This document shows positions 1 to 9,863 of a stretch of DNA of 23,661 nt, piece after piece; within the stretch, counting starts at the first letter, position 1, and every line of letters starts with the position of its first letter. The stretch is taken from positions 1 through 23,661 of IMG/VR virus record IMGVR_UViG_3300020178_000622. The stretch is one strand, 5' to 3'. The position numbers and the translations under genes were made by a program. This stretch comes from a virus. Below the pieces are notes generated by a model, which worked only from the letters and a program-made list of their open reading frames with translations, did not search any database and had not been told where the DNA came from.

Positions 1-3000
1 ATTTTGCTATGACACTGTCTCTTCAGATGGCTACTGGAGAGCTAAGTCCAATCTCTGTTCTTAAGTTGATTGAGGTGGGGGAAAATAACGAGTCGTTCCA
101 GGTCTCATTTGAAACATCAATGAAAACTCAGGGCAGTGCCCAGACCAATCAGCTAATGACACTGCTAACTCAGAATAACGTATCTAACAATGCATTCCCA
201 GTAATGTTTGATTTTGTTGTAAACTCTGGGGGTGAATTTGACAACATGCTTGAAGCTCTTGGTGTTATTTCAAGCCTAGGAACAAGGTACGGATTTGAGT
301 TTGACCTATCAACTAATGGTGAAGAGCAGCTACAAGAGGTTGCTGAAATTATTGGAAAATACCAAGGCTTGCCAGACGTAATTACCAAAGAAGCATTTAT
401 TGAAACTGCTGCAGGCGACGCAAACCTTACCAAGCTACTAGATAATTGGGAAGACCTAAACCTAACAGATAATGTTAGCAGGCAGTTTGTAATTGACTTT
501 ATTACTAGAACATCACAAGCGGACCCAGACCTAGTTCGAGCATATATGGCAGATCAGGGAATCGCTATGACTGGCACGCGTTCTAGAAGTCGTAGGGGTA
601 GAACTGTTACTACAAATGCCCCGTCATCAGCTGATATGTCTAAGTATGGTACAGCAGCTGCAGTCTGGAACCTTGGTCAAACTATGCCAGTAACCACAGA
701 TACCAATGACCCCTCAGGAGAGGGAGAGGGAGAAGGAACTGGTGCTGGTGCTGCTCCACAGCTAGATAGCCTTCTTAAAAAGATAAGGGATGTAAGACAG
801 GCTACTATCAGTATGCGTAAGGGCTGGGACGGAATGAACCAGTCAATCAAAGAATTCCTAGACTCTGGCATTAATGGATTTAGTGGTTTGGCTAATCAAA
901 TGCGATCCATCGGCGTTGGCGAAAACCTAATTGAGCGTATTGTCGGAATGGATCCAGATGAATATGCAGAACGCAAGGATGAGCTATTTGTATTTGATAA
1001 GAATGGCAACATTGTCGGGGTAACTGAAAAGCTAAATAATCTTGGTCTAGCTATGAACAAGGTTGCTATTGGAGAATACATCAATTCTCAGCAAGCATTT
1101 ATTGAAAATACTAAGAATCAGTTTACTGCAATGCAAATGCTTACTGCAGCTGGGCTATCATTTGTGGATGCCTACGAACTAGTTCAGGATCAGGCAATTG
1201 CTACGGCTATTGCAATGGCAGCGACCAAAGAAGAAGTCGAAGAAATTATTGACATTATTGAGCGTCTCAATAGGCTACAGGAAAAGTCAGACAGGCTGTC
1301 TGAAGAAAAGCAAGCTGCTGAAGCTTTAAAGAGAACCAATGATCAGTTTATGGAGCGTGCAAGAGCAATTAGAAAGCTAGCCTCTGAGCAGGGCAAGTAT
1401 AGCGATGAGCAAATTAGTGCGATTATGAATGACCCTAATCTGACAAAGCTATACCTAAATCCATCAATTAGCCCAACAGAGCTTTCCAGGGCACTTCAGC
1501 AAGCTAAGGCAGCTGCTGATCTAGAGCTGCAGATTTCAGTATCAACTGAAGAAGGAAAGAAGGGCCTATTCGATAGCCTAATGGGAGACATTCAGACTCA
1601 GTTTAATAGGCAAGCAACTGAAATAGAACTTGATTTTAAGGCAGCAACTAGTGGAGACTCAGACATTGTTAGCCAAGCACAGCAACAAATTGCAGCAATT
1701 CAGTATGAAATTGATGACTATCAGGCACAGCTCAAAGGCATTCAAGACCAAGAAGAGGTTATTAACGACAAGTACAATGATAGGTATGAAGCATTAGAGC
1801 AGGTGGCCGCAGCTAATGAGCGTATTTCTAGAATTAGATCTGCAGAGCTAGACATTGCAGATGCACTTTCTCGTGGTGACATTGCAGCAGCGGCTAGAGC
1901 ACAGCAACAGCTTAGGGCTACGGAAGCAGAAAATCGTGCACAAACCGAAAGAGAGATGCTAGAAAAGCAGCAGGCTGCAGAAATTGCAAGGCTTAGGTCT
2001 GCTTCTGGTCAATCCAGAGAAGAGATTGAGTCTGCAATCAAAAACAAGCAAGATGAAATTTTTACAATTGAAGAGGGGCAGCTAGAGCCAGCCCAAGAAC
2101 GCATTAGGTTGGCAGAATACCAAAAGAATCTAGACATTGAAGGTTTGGAAATTGCTGGCAAGACCAGAGATGAGTGGGATCAGATTGCAAATGCAGTAGA
2201 CCTAGCTTCTGTAAATATGGATGACTTTAATAAGAAGATTCAGCAAGCACTAGCATTGTTCGAATATTTTGTCAATGGAAAAGACTTGGATGCATCTTTG
2301 TTTGGGGCAGACGAAATTCAAGAGCTAGTTGATACTGGGGTCGTTAGCGGAGATAGGGTCGACTACGGTCCTCAAAAGCCAACTCCAGCCCCTACTCCAA
2401 CCCCAACTAAGAGTGATAATGGCTCTGGGGGATCAAAAACAGTTTTGGAGGCACTTCGTGAAGCAGAGACCAAAGACCCAACGGTTGTTCAGGCCAATAA
2501 AGATATTGCCTCTGCTAATAAGACTATAGAAGCACTTAGTGGCAGCAGCATGCCAGGAAATAAGAGCATCGTTGATGCCATGGTTAAGCAAAAAGCCGAT
2601 GCGGCATATACAAAGTCGTGGGCACTTAAGGCAGTAGCAACATCCGCAGGTGCTAACTTAACGCCAAAATCATCAACTCCTTCTGGTGGTCAGGCCGCAG
2701 CATTGAACAAGCAAAAGTCATCTTCAAGCTCTACAAGCAGCAGAACGACTCCTATTCCTTCAAAGAGTTCAGCACCAAAACCAAAGACCGATAGTTCAGA
2801 CAACAAGTTTAAAAACTTGGCTCCCAAGAAGACAACCACCACCAAGAGGTTCATCACTGTTGGTGGACAAAAAATTTATTATAACCAAGGTGGCTCGGTT
2901 CCAGGATATAGCATTGGCGGAAATGTAAAGGGCTATTCCGTAGGGGGAATGTTCACCTCCATGGGATCAGACAATGTTCCAGCTATGCTAAGCCCAGGAG

Positions 3001-3209
3001 AGTATGTAGTCCGTAAACGTGCAGTGCAAGATTTTGGAACCAAAAACCTAGAAGCTATAAATAATGGAACATACTCTGGCGGTTCGGTGTATAATTATAA
3101 CTTGGCAGTTAACGTCAAGTCTGATGCAGACCCAGACAGAATTGCTAGAGTCGTAATGAAACAGATTAAACGCGTTGATTCGCAGAGGGTAAGGGGAAAT
3201 AGGATCTAA
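1..3209 (+). CDS. Tail tape measure protein, 5' end outside the window
   Basis: The reading frame is open from the first base, so the ATG at 9 is probably internal and about 1068 residues of a longer protein are visible. Tape measure proteins set tail length and sit in the tail lumen. What shows it: great length, no enzyme motif, long Ala/Gln/Glu-rich helical stretches (about residues 411-450 and 547-707, counted from the ATG at 9), a Gly-Glu repeat near residue 237, a Pro-Thr linker near residue 791 and a Ser/Thr/Lys-rich tail. Near residues 960-1010 there is a glycine-rich segment with GYSIGG and GYSVGG followed by SDNVPAMLSPGEYVVRK, a C-terminal signature I know from many actinophage tape measure proteins. 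It overlaps the next gene by one base (TAATG). I see no transmembrane segment in the visible part. Confidence 0.9.
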   Translation, partial: FAMTLSLQMATGELSPISVLKLIEVGENNESFQVSFETSMKTQGSAQTNQLMTLLTQNNVSNNAFPVMFDFVVNSGGEFDNMLEALGVISSLGTRYGFEFDLSTNGEEQLQEVAEIIGKYQGLPDVITKEAFIETAAGDANLTKLLDNWEDLNLTDNVSRQFVIDFITRTSQADPDLVRAYMADQGIAMTGTRSRSRRGRTVTTNAPSSADMSKYGTAAAVWNLGQTMPVTTDTNDPSGEGEGEGTGAGAAPQLDSLLKKIRDVRQATISMRKGWDGMNQSIKEFLDSGINGFSGLANQMRSIGVGENLIERIVGMDPDEYAERKDELFVFDKNGNIVGVTEKLNNLGLAMNKVAIGEYINSQQAFIENTKNQFTAMQMLTAAGLSFVDAYELVQDQAIATAIAMAATKEEVEEIIDIIERLNRLQEKSDRLSEEKQAAEALKRTNDQFMERARAIRKLASEQGKYSDEQISAIMNDPNLTKLYLNPSISPTELSRALQQAKAAADLELQISVSTEEGKKGLFDSLMGDIQTQFNRQATEIELDFKAATSGDSDIVSQAQQQIAAIQYEIDDYQAQLKGIQDQEEVINDKYNDRYEALEQVAAANERISRIRSAELDIADALSRGDIAAAARAQQQLRATEAENRAQTEREMLEKQQAAEIARLRSASGQSREEIESAIKNKQDEIFTIEEGQLEPAQERIRLAEYQKNLDIEGLEIAGKTRDEWDQIANAVDLASVNMDDFNKKIQQALALFEYFVNGKDLDASLFGADEIQELVDTGVVSGDRVDYGPQKPTPAPTPTPTKSDNGSGGSKTVLEALREAETKDPTVVQANKDIASANKTIEALSGSSMPGNKSIVDAMVKQKADAAYTKSWALKAVATSAGANLTPKSSTPSGGQAAALNKQKSSSSSTSSRTTPIPSKSSAPKPKTDSSDNKFKNLAPKKTTTTKRFITVGGQKIYYNQGGSVPGYSIGGNVKGYSVGGMFTSMGSDNVPAMLSPGEYVVRKRAVQDFGTKNLEAINNGTYSGGSVYNYNLAVNVKSDADPDRIARVVMKQIKRVDSQRVRGNRI

Positions 3210-3856
3210 TGGCAACTTCTAATTATATGTCTGGTAGGCAAAAGTATGGCAGACCACAGGCCATGTTGTTTGCTAATAATCCTGGCACAGTTATTGATGG
3301 CAAGATTGTTCCAGACGGAACTGAGTTTGAAGATTTTATTATCCTGTCTGACGACAATAGGGATCCAATTTCATTTTCAATTGATAGAATTGAAAATAGA
3401 GAAAGAATGATTAATGGGCGTATGCGTTCATATCATATTGCCGACAAACTAAAAATTTCTACAGGCTGGAAAAATCTACCATCTAGATCGTATGCCGCAT
3501 CGCCAGACTTTGGTCAGGGCGGCGTGTCTGAGCTAAACACATCTTCTGGCATACGTGTATTTGATGACGGCGAATACGTAACCCTGCCAAAACAATTTTT
3601 TACTACCGATGGTGGTGCTGGGGGCGTAGACCTTTTAAATTGGTATAACAATAACGTTGGATCCTTTTGGGTTTATCTGGCTTATGATAATTATGAAAAC
3701 TTTGACACCAACTACAGCGTTGATCCAAGATCCAGGCTGGCTCAATATAACGAAGTCGTTGAAGTCTTGTTTAATGATTTTTCATACACTGTAGAAAAAC
3801 GAGGAACCCTAACCCATGATTATTGGAATATTGACATAGATCTAGAAGAGGTATAA
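3209..3856 (+). CDS. Distal tail-like (Dit-type) minor tail protein
   Basis: A 215-residue protein directly after the tape measure gene and directly before the large hub protein, the usual place of the distal tail protein that joins tail tube to tip. It is rich in aromatic and acidic residues. The C-terminus has a VEKRGTLTHDYWNIDIDLEEV-like ending typical of tail proteins with a short beta-sandwich. No catalytic motif is visible. The start overlaps the upstream stop (TAATG) and the end overlaps the next start in the same way, so the three genes are probably translationally coupled. Assignment as Dit rests mostly on position and size; a generic minor tail protein is the safe call. Confidence 0.65.
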   Translation: MATSNYMSGRQKYGRPQAMLFANNPGTVIDGKIVPDGTEFEDFIILSDDNRDPISFSIDRIENRERMINGRMRSYHIADKLKISTGWKNLPSRSYAASPDFGQGGVSELNTSSGIRVFDDGEYVTLPKQFFTTDGGAGGVDLLNWYNNNVGSFWVYLAYDNYENFDTNYSVDPRSRLAQYNEVVEVLFNDFSYTVEKRGTLTHDYWNIDIDLEEV

Positions 3857-6800
3857 TGTTTGTTAATGAAAAATTACAAAGCCACTTAAATACTTCTTCA
3901 GCTGTTAAACTTCAGTCGAAAGTTATTGCAGAATGGAACATGAATGAGGCCAACAATATTCTGCAAGTAGGTAACTATAGATATAGGCCAACAGATAGTC
4001 TTGGATCACAGTATCAAATTCCACTACAGTCTTTTAGTTTATCTGATGAAGGAAACTACTATACTAATGCCACCTATTCGGATATTAAAATTGACGGCGG
4101 CCTTGACAATAGCGATGTCCCAACTATATTTTTAAGCAAACAACAAAAAGAGGGTCAGCTATATTCTTTAGAAGAATGCTTTCAGCGAAATAGGCCCAGG
4201 TCTGGCATCAATAAAGTTAGGTTTATGAGCTCTACCCCTGGAAAGTTTTTTTCTCATTTTGACAATGTTCAGATGGCAGAAAGGCCGAGGTATTATGCTG
4301 CAAGCAGAGATGATATTTTTAAATACTGGACCTCATATCGTAAAGAGTCTGGCGTAGAGCATGGTGTAGCCAACAAGGTTCAGAATAATAAGTATTACAT
4401 TACAGACGCAGCCCCATACGTTGTGTATAAAAACACTGTTGCGGCAAACAGAGTTGTTGTAAAAATGCAAACAAACGTGGGGTCCGTTGACCTGGGAGTT
4501 TTTAATAATAATTCTGTTGGAGTTCCAGACCCATTTCATGGAACAGAAAACCAGACTACTCCAACTAGATGGAAGATTCAGTATTTGGATGAAACTCAGA
4601 CGTGGGTAGATGCTACCTCATTTGATGAAAACTCTGTACGTGCCGACGGCTCCCCAGTAGTAGGGGCTGACGGGTACGTTGAAATTGGTTACGGACCTAT
4701 CATTCCACAAGAATACAAAAACTCTTTTAATTTTGTTAAAGCATTAACTCACCCAAGCCTTGTGCCCCCTACAGAATCTCTTAATGAAGGAGATGCATAC
4801 TTTATTTCTTATTCTGAAGATGTTGCGGGCAGCTATTATATTGTTGTAAATGAAACCATAAAAACATTTCCAGCTCAATATGGGTGGCAGGTTATGGAAG
4901 AAGGTATTTCAGATCAAACTCCTTTTGTAACTGAGCTAGTTGACAAACCTTCATATATAAATACAGCTAATGGCCAAACTGTTTTCAGAGAGTTTCAAAA
5001 TATTAATGGCTTAAGGATAGTCGTTGAAACTATGAATAAGTACGACTCTACTTTCGATCTCATTGAGCTATCCCCTAGGCTGGCTATTGATTTATCGGAT
5101 AAGACGAGTGACTTTTCAATTAAAAAAACCTCAGCTGATCTTGGCGTAAGCGGAATGCCAGTGTCACAGCTACTTGCCGCTACGGGATCACTCACGCTGT
5201 TTGACTATGACCAAGCATTTTTCCCAGAAAATAATAATAGTTTGCTGTACGGCCACATGACACAAAATGTGCAGTATAAATTTTATGAGGGCATTTACGA
5301 TGTCGAGGGCGAAAATTTTATTGTTCCAATTAAAACCATGTACTCGGAAGGCTTCCCAACTGCTAAGTCTACGAACAGATCAGTCTCTATTGAGCTAAGA
5401 GATTTGTTCTATCTGTTGGAGTCACAGACTGCCCCACAAATGCTGGTCCCAAATGTTTCTTTAAGCTATGCGGTTTCATTGCTTATGGATGCAATTGGTT
5501 TTTCAAACTATTACTTTAAGAGAATATCCGACGAGTCCGACCCAGAAATTCCTTTCTTTTTTATTGAGCCAGATACCACAGTAGCAGAGGTACTGAGCCA
5601 GCTGGCAATGTCTACGCAATCAGCAATATTTTTTGACGAGTATAACAATCTTGTTGTTATGTCTAGCTCATATATTTTGCCCGATGAGGGAGACAGGGAC
5701 GTTGATCTTGTTCTCTATGGGACAAAAGATTTTGTTAAAAATAATGAGGTTAAAAATCAACAGACTCAATCTTCTTTAGCTAACATTATAGAAATCGCTT
5801 CTCAGGACAAGCAGGTTTTTAATGCTGGGTCAATTAATTATACTACTAGATATATCCAGAGGTCCTTTGGTAGCATGAAGCAAGCCATGATGCTAGACCG
5901 AGATAAAACATGGTCTTATAAGCCATCGCTACTCTGGGAAGTCGCCCCATCTGAACAGCTTAAGCCGATTAATGATGAGGTAAGCTCTCAGTCAGCATAT
6001 GTTTTATCTGCTATCCCATTAAACTCAGATTTTTCCGATACTGTTCCGTCAGTTAAAAATAGAAAAATTGTAGACAATGTTATGAATATGGGAGATGGCA
6101 TTTATTGGATTACTAGATATAACGGATACCTCTATGCCAACGGTGAAATTATTAAATATGATGCAGTACAGTTTAGTGTCCCTGGTCTATCTAACGTGGA
6201 CCCAAATGATCCTAATGTAGAAGGTGATAACGTATGGATTACTAGCGTAAGAGACTACTCTAAATATTTTTCCAAAATTCCATTTAATGGAAAAATGTAT
6301 CCTACTGGTTTAGTAAGGGTATACGCAGAGCCAAACTATGAAGTTATTAATGGAGTTACTTTTTTGAAAAACGGAGAGGTAGCCAAGCACGGCAGGGGCC
6401 AGTTTGACACTCCAATTGTTTATCACAGTGCTGGACTATCTAGCCACTGGTCTTCAAACGATAACGTTCGTGGCTGCGATATGGAGTTCAACTACCTTAT
6501 TGACCCTACGCTGCAAGCCCCATCTCTTGCTGTTGGGGCTGCTGGCATTAATGATACTCGTGCCCGCAATACCTCAAGAACCAGCCTGATTAAAAACTTT
6601 TTGGCTACTAAGAATGACACAGAAAATAATACATCAGAGGATAACTCAGCAACCGTGCAGGCCTCAGCATTGGTTTTTAATGGCACTTCGTTCGCTACAA
6701 CTGATAATCCACTGAATAGCATTTCTTATATTTATAAGCCACTGAGTGACAGGTTTGTACACTTTGGTACTAGAATGAGAATTATTGGTAAGATTGAAAA

Positions 6801-8193
6801 TAGCGAAATCCGAGGCCAAAGCCCTGTAGGATCTTTTACATACTATACGCCAACCGAAACCAGTTCTGATCAGCCAGTTGCCATTGCTGGGGCATCAGGA
6901 GGCATTGCTTTTTCTCTCAACCCAGAGACAAATAACGGATACTATTTTGAAGTAGTAGCTCTGACAGACTATAGTGCCTCTAACTATGAAGATCTTGGTG
7001 TAAAAAATATTTTGTTCTATAAGGTGCAGCAAAATGCAGATGATCCAGAAAGCAAGGCCATTCCAATACCATTGTGGACAGGTGTTGCAAATATACTAGT
7101 TGATGACGGAAAGTTTACTGGACAAGCAAGGCTGGCTGCAGAAGATAAGACCACCGTGTATGATCTTGCTGCAGAATATGAAAATATCGGAGGCACAAGA
7201 AGATTTTATTTGTATATTAATGGATCGCCAGTAGCAATCGTAGATGATCCAGATCCGCTACCAGTATATAATAATCTTGCATTATTTATTCGTGGATCTT
7301 CTCAGTGCATGTTTGAAAATGTTTATGCTCTTGCAAATAACTATAGCCAAAATACTACTTTTGCATTGGGGACCCCAGTATCAGAAGCATTCGATGCAGC
7401 AGAAATTACAGCCAATAAGTCTTTTCAAAAATATGCAATGAGCGGGTTGGTACAGTCAACATATCTGTCTGGGCTTGGGCCATCAGAGCCGCCAGCCTAC
7501 AACATGTATTTTGAAGAGTTCGGAACTATTATGAGAGAGGCTGCATACTTTAACGTTAGATATGATAAGGCTTACCCAGCTCTTTATGCCAAGCTCTCGC
7601 CAACGTTTAATAGGCTAAAAGGATATACGGTTTCTAATTTTAGGGCAAGGTCATATGGTGCAGAGTTCATGATATTTAATGCAACAGATACAGCCTTAAG
7701 TTTAGATTCTACAAGTGGTAATTATTTAAGAATCCAGGGTGTAACTTTTACTCAAGAATCTACTAATGAACTAACTTTGGACAAATATTTTAATAAAATT
7801 TCTACTGTTAATGCTATCTCTGTAAACGGAGAAAATGTAATTACCCCACCGACAAAGGCAGCCCAAGATTATTTCTCGGTTAAGCTGAGCAGAATGACTC
7901 ATGGAACCAAGTCTTTTAGTTTAGACACTCCGTATATTCAAAGCCATGACGCTGCTGAAGAGTTAATGACTTGGCTGGTCAATAAAATGATGAAGCCAAA
8001 TAAATCTGTGGGGCTAAAGATTTTTGCTAATCCTACAATTCAGCTTGGAGATATGTTACAAATTGACTACACAAATGCTGATGGGGTTCAGGAAATTGCT
8101 GGGCCAGAAGCTAGGTTTGTGGTATATCATATAGAGTATGATAGAGACACCGATGGACCAACCATGAAGCTATATTTAAGTGAGGTGGTATAG
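3856..8193 (+). CDS. Large tail-tip hub / minor tail protein with a lectin-like insertion
   Basis: At 1445 residues this is the largest gene in the window. It follows the Dit-like gene, the position of the tail-associated hub (Tal/gp27-like) protein. The N-terminal 400 residues are Tyr/Asn-rich and beta-like. Residues about 430-650 contain the segment with LRDLFYLLE, then MDAIGFSNYYF and PFFFIEPDTTVAEVL, which I associate with actinophage minor tail proteins. Residues about 938-1165, from ALVFNGTSF to MFENVYALA, look like a concanavalin/LamG-type jelly roll, plausible for glycan binding. Residues from about 1345 to the end (SFSLDTPYIQSHDAAEELM, then IQLGDMLQIDY) match the closing part of hub proteins. 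No peptidase or hydrolase active site was recognised. The start shares one base with the previous stop (TAATG). Confidence 0.75.
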   Translation: MFVNEKLQSHLNTSSAVKLQSKVIAEWNMNEANNILQVGNYRYRPTDSLGSQYQIPLQSFSLSDEGNYYTNATYSDIKIDGGLDNSDVPTIFLSKQQKEGQLYSLEECFQRNRPRSGINKVRFMSSTPGKFFSHFDNVQMAERPRYYAASRDDIFKYWTSYRKESGVEHGVANKVQNNKYYITDAAPYVVYKNTVAANRVVVKMQTNVGSVDLGVFNNNSVGVPDPFHGTENQTTPTRWKIQYLDETQTWVDATSFDENSVRADGSPVVGADGYVEIGYGPIIPQEYKNSFNFVKALTHPSLVPPTESLNEGDAYFISYSEDVAGSYYIVVNETIKTFPAQYGWQVMEEGISDQTPFVTELVDKPSYINTANGQTVFREFQNINGLRIVVETMNKYDSTFDLIELSPRLAIDLSDKTSDFSIKKTSADLGVSGMPVSQLLAATGSLTLFDYDQAFFPENNNSLLYGHMTQNVQYKFYEGIYDVEGENFIVPIKTMYSEGFPTAKSTNRSVSIELRDLFYLLESQTAPQMLVPNVSLSYAVSLLMDAIGFSNYYFKRISDESDPEIPFFFIEPDTTVAEVLSQLAMSTQSAIFFDEYNNLVVMSSSYILPDEGDRDVDLVLYGTKDFVKNNEVKNQQTQSSLANIIEIASQDKQVFNAGSINYTTRYIQRSFGSMKQAMMLDRDKTWSYKPSLLWEVAPSEQLKPINDEVSSQSAYVLSAIPLNSDFSDTVPSVKNRKIVDNVMNMGDGIYWITRYNGYLYANGEIIKYDAVQFSVPGLSNVDPNDPNVEGDNVWITSVRDYSKYFSKIPFNGKMYPTGLVRVYAEPNYEVINGVTFLKNGEVAKHGRGQFDTPIVYHSAGLSSHWSSNDNVRGCDMEFNYLIDPTLQAPSLAVGAAGINDTRARNTSRTSLIKNFLATKNDTENNTSEDNSATVQASALVFNGTSFATTDNPLNSISYIYKPLSDRFVHFGTRMRIIGKIENSEIRGQSPVGSFTYYTPTETSSDQPVAIAGASGGIAFSLNPETNNGYYFEVVALTDYSASNYEDLGVKNILFYKVQQNADDPESKAIPIPLWTGVANILVDDGKFTGQARLAAEDKTTVYDLAAEYENIGGTRRFYLYINGSPVAIVDDPDPLPVYNNLALFIRGSSQCMFENVYALANNYSQNTTFALGTPVSEAFDAAEITANKSFQKYAMSGLVQSTYLSGLGPSEPPAYNMYFEEFGTIMREAAYFNVRYDKAYPALYAKLSPTFNRLKGYTVSNFRARSYGAEFMIFNATDTALSLDSTSGNYLRIQGVTFTQESTNELTLDKYFNKISTVNAISVNGENVITPPTKAAQDYFSVKLSRMTHGTKSFSLDTPYIQSHDAAEELMTWLVNKMMKPNKSVGLKIFANPTIQLGDMLQIDYTNADGVQEIAGPEARFVVYHIEYDRDTDGPTMKLYLSEVV

Positions 8194-8724
8194 TTGGCAG
8201 AAGAAACCATTGACCCAACGCCAGTATTGCCAGAGTCAAGCCCCTATTCTACAAAGTCTTCTACCGCAGTGAAGGCAGCTACGCCAGACGTTATTCTTTT
8301 TGACGAAGCCAGTATTCCTATAGAATCTCTTTCTTCACTTATTTTTGAAAGCCTGGGGGGACAGGAGGCAATTAATTTAGTCAGGTCTAGCACTATTGAT
8401 GGCACCAACGTAGACTATAGTCCGATATCAAATTTAAAAAAGTTAGCTAGTGCTTACGGACCTAAAAATATTACAAATGTCTCTGGCGGACTGGAGCAAT
8501 ATTTTAAAAACTTTGCAATTAGGCTAGATATCCATATACCAGAAAGAGGCACAGGACCACTTGGTGCATCTGTATATATTGACAGAAACAATCCAGATCA
8601 AATTCAAACAAACAGACTGGTTGTAGACGTGACTAATATGAAGACAAATGAGCAAGTAGAAATTCAAGTTCTTAACTCTGGAAGCTATGTAGATGGTATA
8701 ATTGATACTACGGAGGAATCTTGA
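8194..8724 (+). CDS. Minor tail protein, unknown function
   Basis: A 176-residue protein starting at a TTG placed immediately after the TAG of the hub gene, with a GAGGTGG ribosome-binding-like stretch about 6-7 bases upstream. No ATG lies near the start in this frame. The N-terminal 30 residues are Pro/Ser/Thr-rich and probably disordered. The middle segment (about residues 34-75, ILFDEASIPIESLSSLIFES and beyond) and the C-terminal beta-like part (RLVVDVTNMKTNEQVEIQVL) resemble proteins found between hub and fibre genes in actinophages. It is probably a small structural component of the tail tip or a fibre connector; the sequence gives no more specific role. Confidence 0.65.
   Translation: MAEETIDPTPVLPESSPYSTKSSTAVKAATPDVILFDEASIPIESLSSLIFESLGGQEAINLVRSSTIDGTNVDYSPISNLKKLASAYGPKNITNVSGGLEQYFKNFAIRLDIHIPERGTGPLGASVYIDRNNPDQIQTNRLVVDVTNMKTNEQVEIQVLNSGSYVDGIIDTTEES
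8694..8702 (+). promoter_or_regulatory. Extended -10 element candidate before the 380-residue tail gene
   Basis: TGGTATAAT matches the extended -10 consensus (TGnTATAAT). No acceptable -35 lies 16-18 bases upstream. A start near 8709 would give a short leader beginning just before the GGAGGA ribosome-binding site. It is within coding sequence, so chance is possible. Confidence 0.35.
8712..8717 (+). promoter_or_regulatory. Ribosome-binding site deciding the TTG start at 8721
   Basis: GGAGGA is the strongest Shine-Dalgarno match in the tail region and stands three bases before TTG, supporting TTG as the initiator since no ATG is near. Confidence 0.7.
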
Positions 8725-9863
8725 TTACAGACAAAGGTAGAAATATCTTGGCCAAATATCTAATTGGTCAAGCACCAGCATATGCCTCATTCATTGCACT
8801 TGGGGTAGGCCCAAAGCCATTGCTAAACACTGACGCATCAGTGGACTATTCTGAAGAAACTGAAATGGAGTTCGAGGTACTGAGAGTTCCTATTTCATCT
8901 AGGGGATATGTTTATGATGATTTTGGCAATGCGAGCATTGTTTTTTCTGGAGAGCTCCCATCGGAGCAGCGTTACGAATTCTCTGAAATAGGAATTTTTT
9001 CTGCTAAGTCAAACCCAGTTGCAGGCTCTCTCGGCAGCCGAATGATATATACCTTTTCAGAGTCTGAAAACTGGGAGTACCACGATGAAACTCTTGCTAG
9101 AGGCCTGGCAACTTATGTAGAGCCACTCTATCTAGATGAAGAACAAAATATTATTGCTGTAGATGATGTAGCCTTTAGAGCAAACTCTAACAATGCGTTG
9201 TTTTCAACAAGTATTTTACGTGCAGACAGATATGAAAATTCTCGCTTTCTAGACAAGACCCTGTTAATTAAGGGAAATATGTCAAGATTAGAAAGTGTAG
9301 ATGGTAGGCTGTCTATTGTTGAGAATGGCGTTGGCTCCTACAATTCTTCTCACATTCACTTAGCTGGTGCAACACCAAACCTTAATCAGAACCCACCTGG
9401 AGATGAGCTAAGGCTGGCCTTTTCTGTTGTCAATAAGCTAGACAGCCAGCTAGAAGAAATAGACAATGTTAAGATTTTGGTTGAGTTTGCCTCAACTGAT
9501 GCCGTAGAGCCAGATAACTATGCAAGAATTGAAATTGACACCTCTATGTCCGACTCAAACCGTTATATGGTTGTAAGAACGAAGCTTGAGGATCTTGTAA
9601 AAAGTACTGGGTTTACTTGGTCCAATGTTAATGTTGTAAAAATTTATGCATCGGTTTATGAATCTTCAGAGTACGGCCCACTGCTATCCGATAATTTTTA
9701 TGTAGCCCTAGATGGCTTGCGGTTTGAAAACTTAACTGCTACTAGCCCATTGTATGGAATGAGCGGGTACTCAGTTATTAGAAACACTGATGCAACAACA
9801 ATTGTTAAAGAGTCAAACTCTTCTAATATGGTAGAGTTTAGGTTTGGATTGGACGTTCAGTAA
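8721..9863 (+). CDS. Minor tail / fibre protein
   Basis: A 380-residue protein beginning at TTG, overlapping the upstream TGA in a TTGA junction, with a strong GGAGGA four bases or so before the start. The N-terminus (ITDKGRNILAKYLIGQAP, then FIALGVGPKP) resembles the baseplate-attachment end of phage fibre proteins that begin with a T-x-KGR-x-LLAK pattern. Around residues 195-215 a short linker (NGVGSYNSSHIHLAG) separates it from a C-terminal beta-rich half of about 160 residues that could be a receptor-binding or carbohydrate-binding fold. No enzymatic motif is seen. The order hub, small connector, this protein, then two 148-residue proteins suggests a fibre assembled from several chains. 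Tail assignment is secure by context; the binding role is inferred. Confidence 0.7.
   Translation: MITDKGRNILAKYLIGQAPAYASFIALGVGPKPLLNTDASVDYSEETEMEFEVLRVPISSRGYVYDDFGNASIVFSGELPSEQRYEFSEIGIFSAKSNPVAGSLGSRMIYTFSESENWEYHDETLARGLATYVEPLYLDEEQNIIAVDDVAFRANSNNALFSTSILRADRYENSRFLDKTLLIKGNMSRLESVDGRLSIVENGVGSYNSSHIHLAGATPNLNQNPPGDELRLAFSVVNKLDSQLEEIDNVKILVEFASTDAVEPDNYARIEIDTSMSDSNRYMVVRTKLEDLVKSTGFTWSNVNVVKIYASVYESSEYGPLLSDNFYVALDGLRFENLTATSPLYGMSGYSVIRNTDATTIVKESNSSNMVEFRFGLDVQ

Noticed and set aside
715-740. Purine-rich GAGAGGGAGAGGGAGAAGG tract
   Set aside because: It encodes a Gly-Glu linker in the tape measure protein; a regulatory role is not needed.
3831-3857. TTGACA and TATAAT before the hub gene
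   Set aside because: The spacer is only 15 bases and the -10 overlaps the ATG, so the transcript would start inside the gene; the nearby ATG at 3866 is out of frame.
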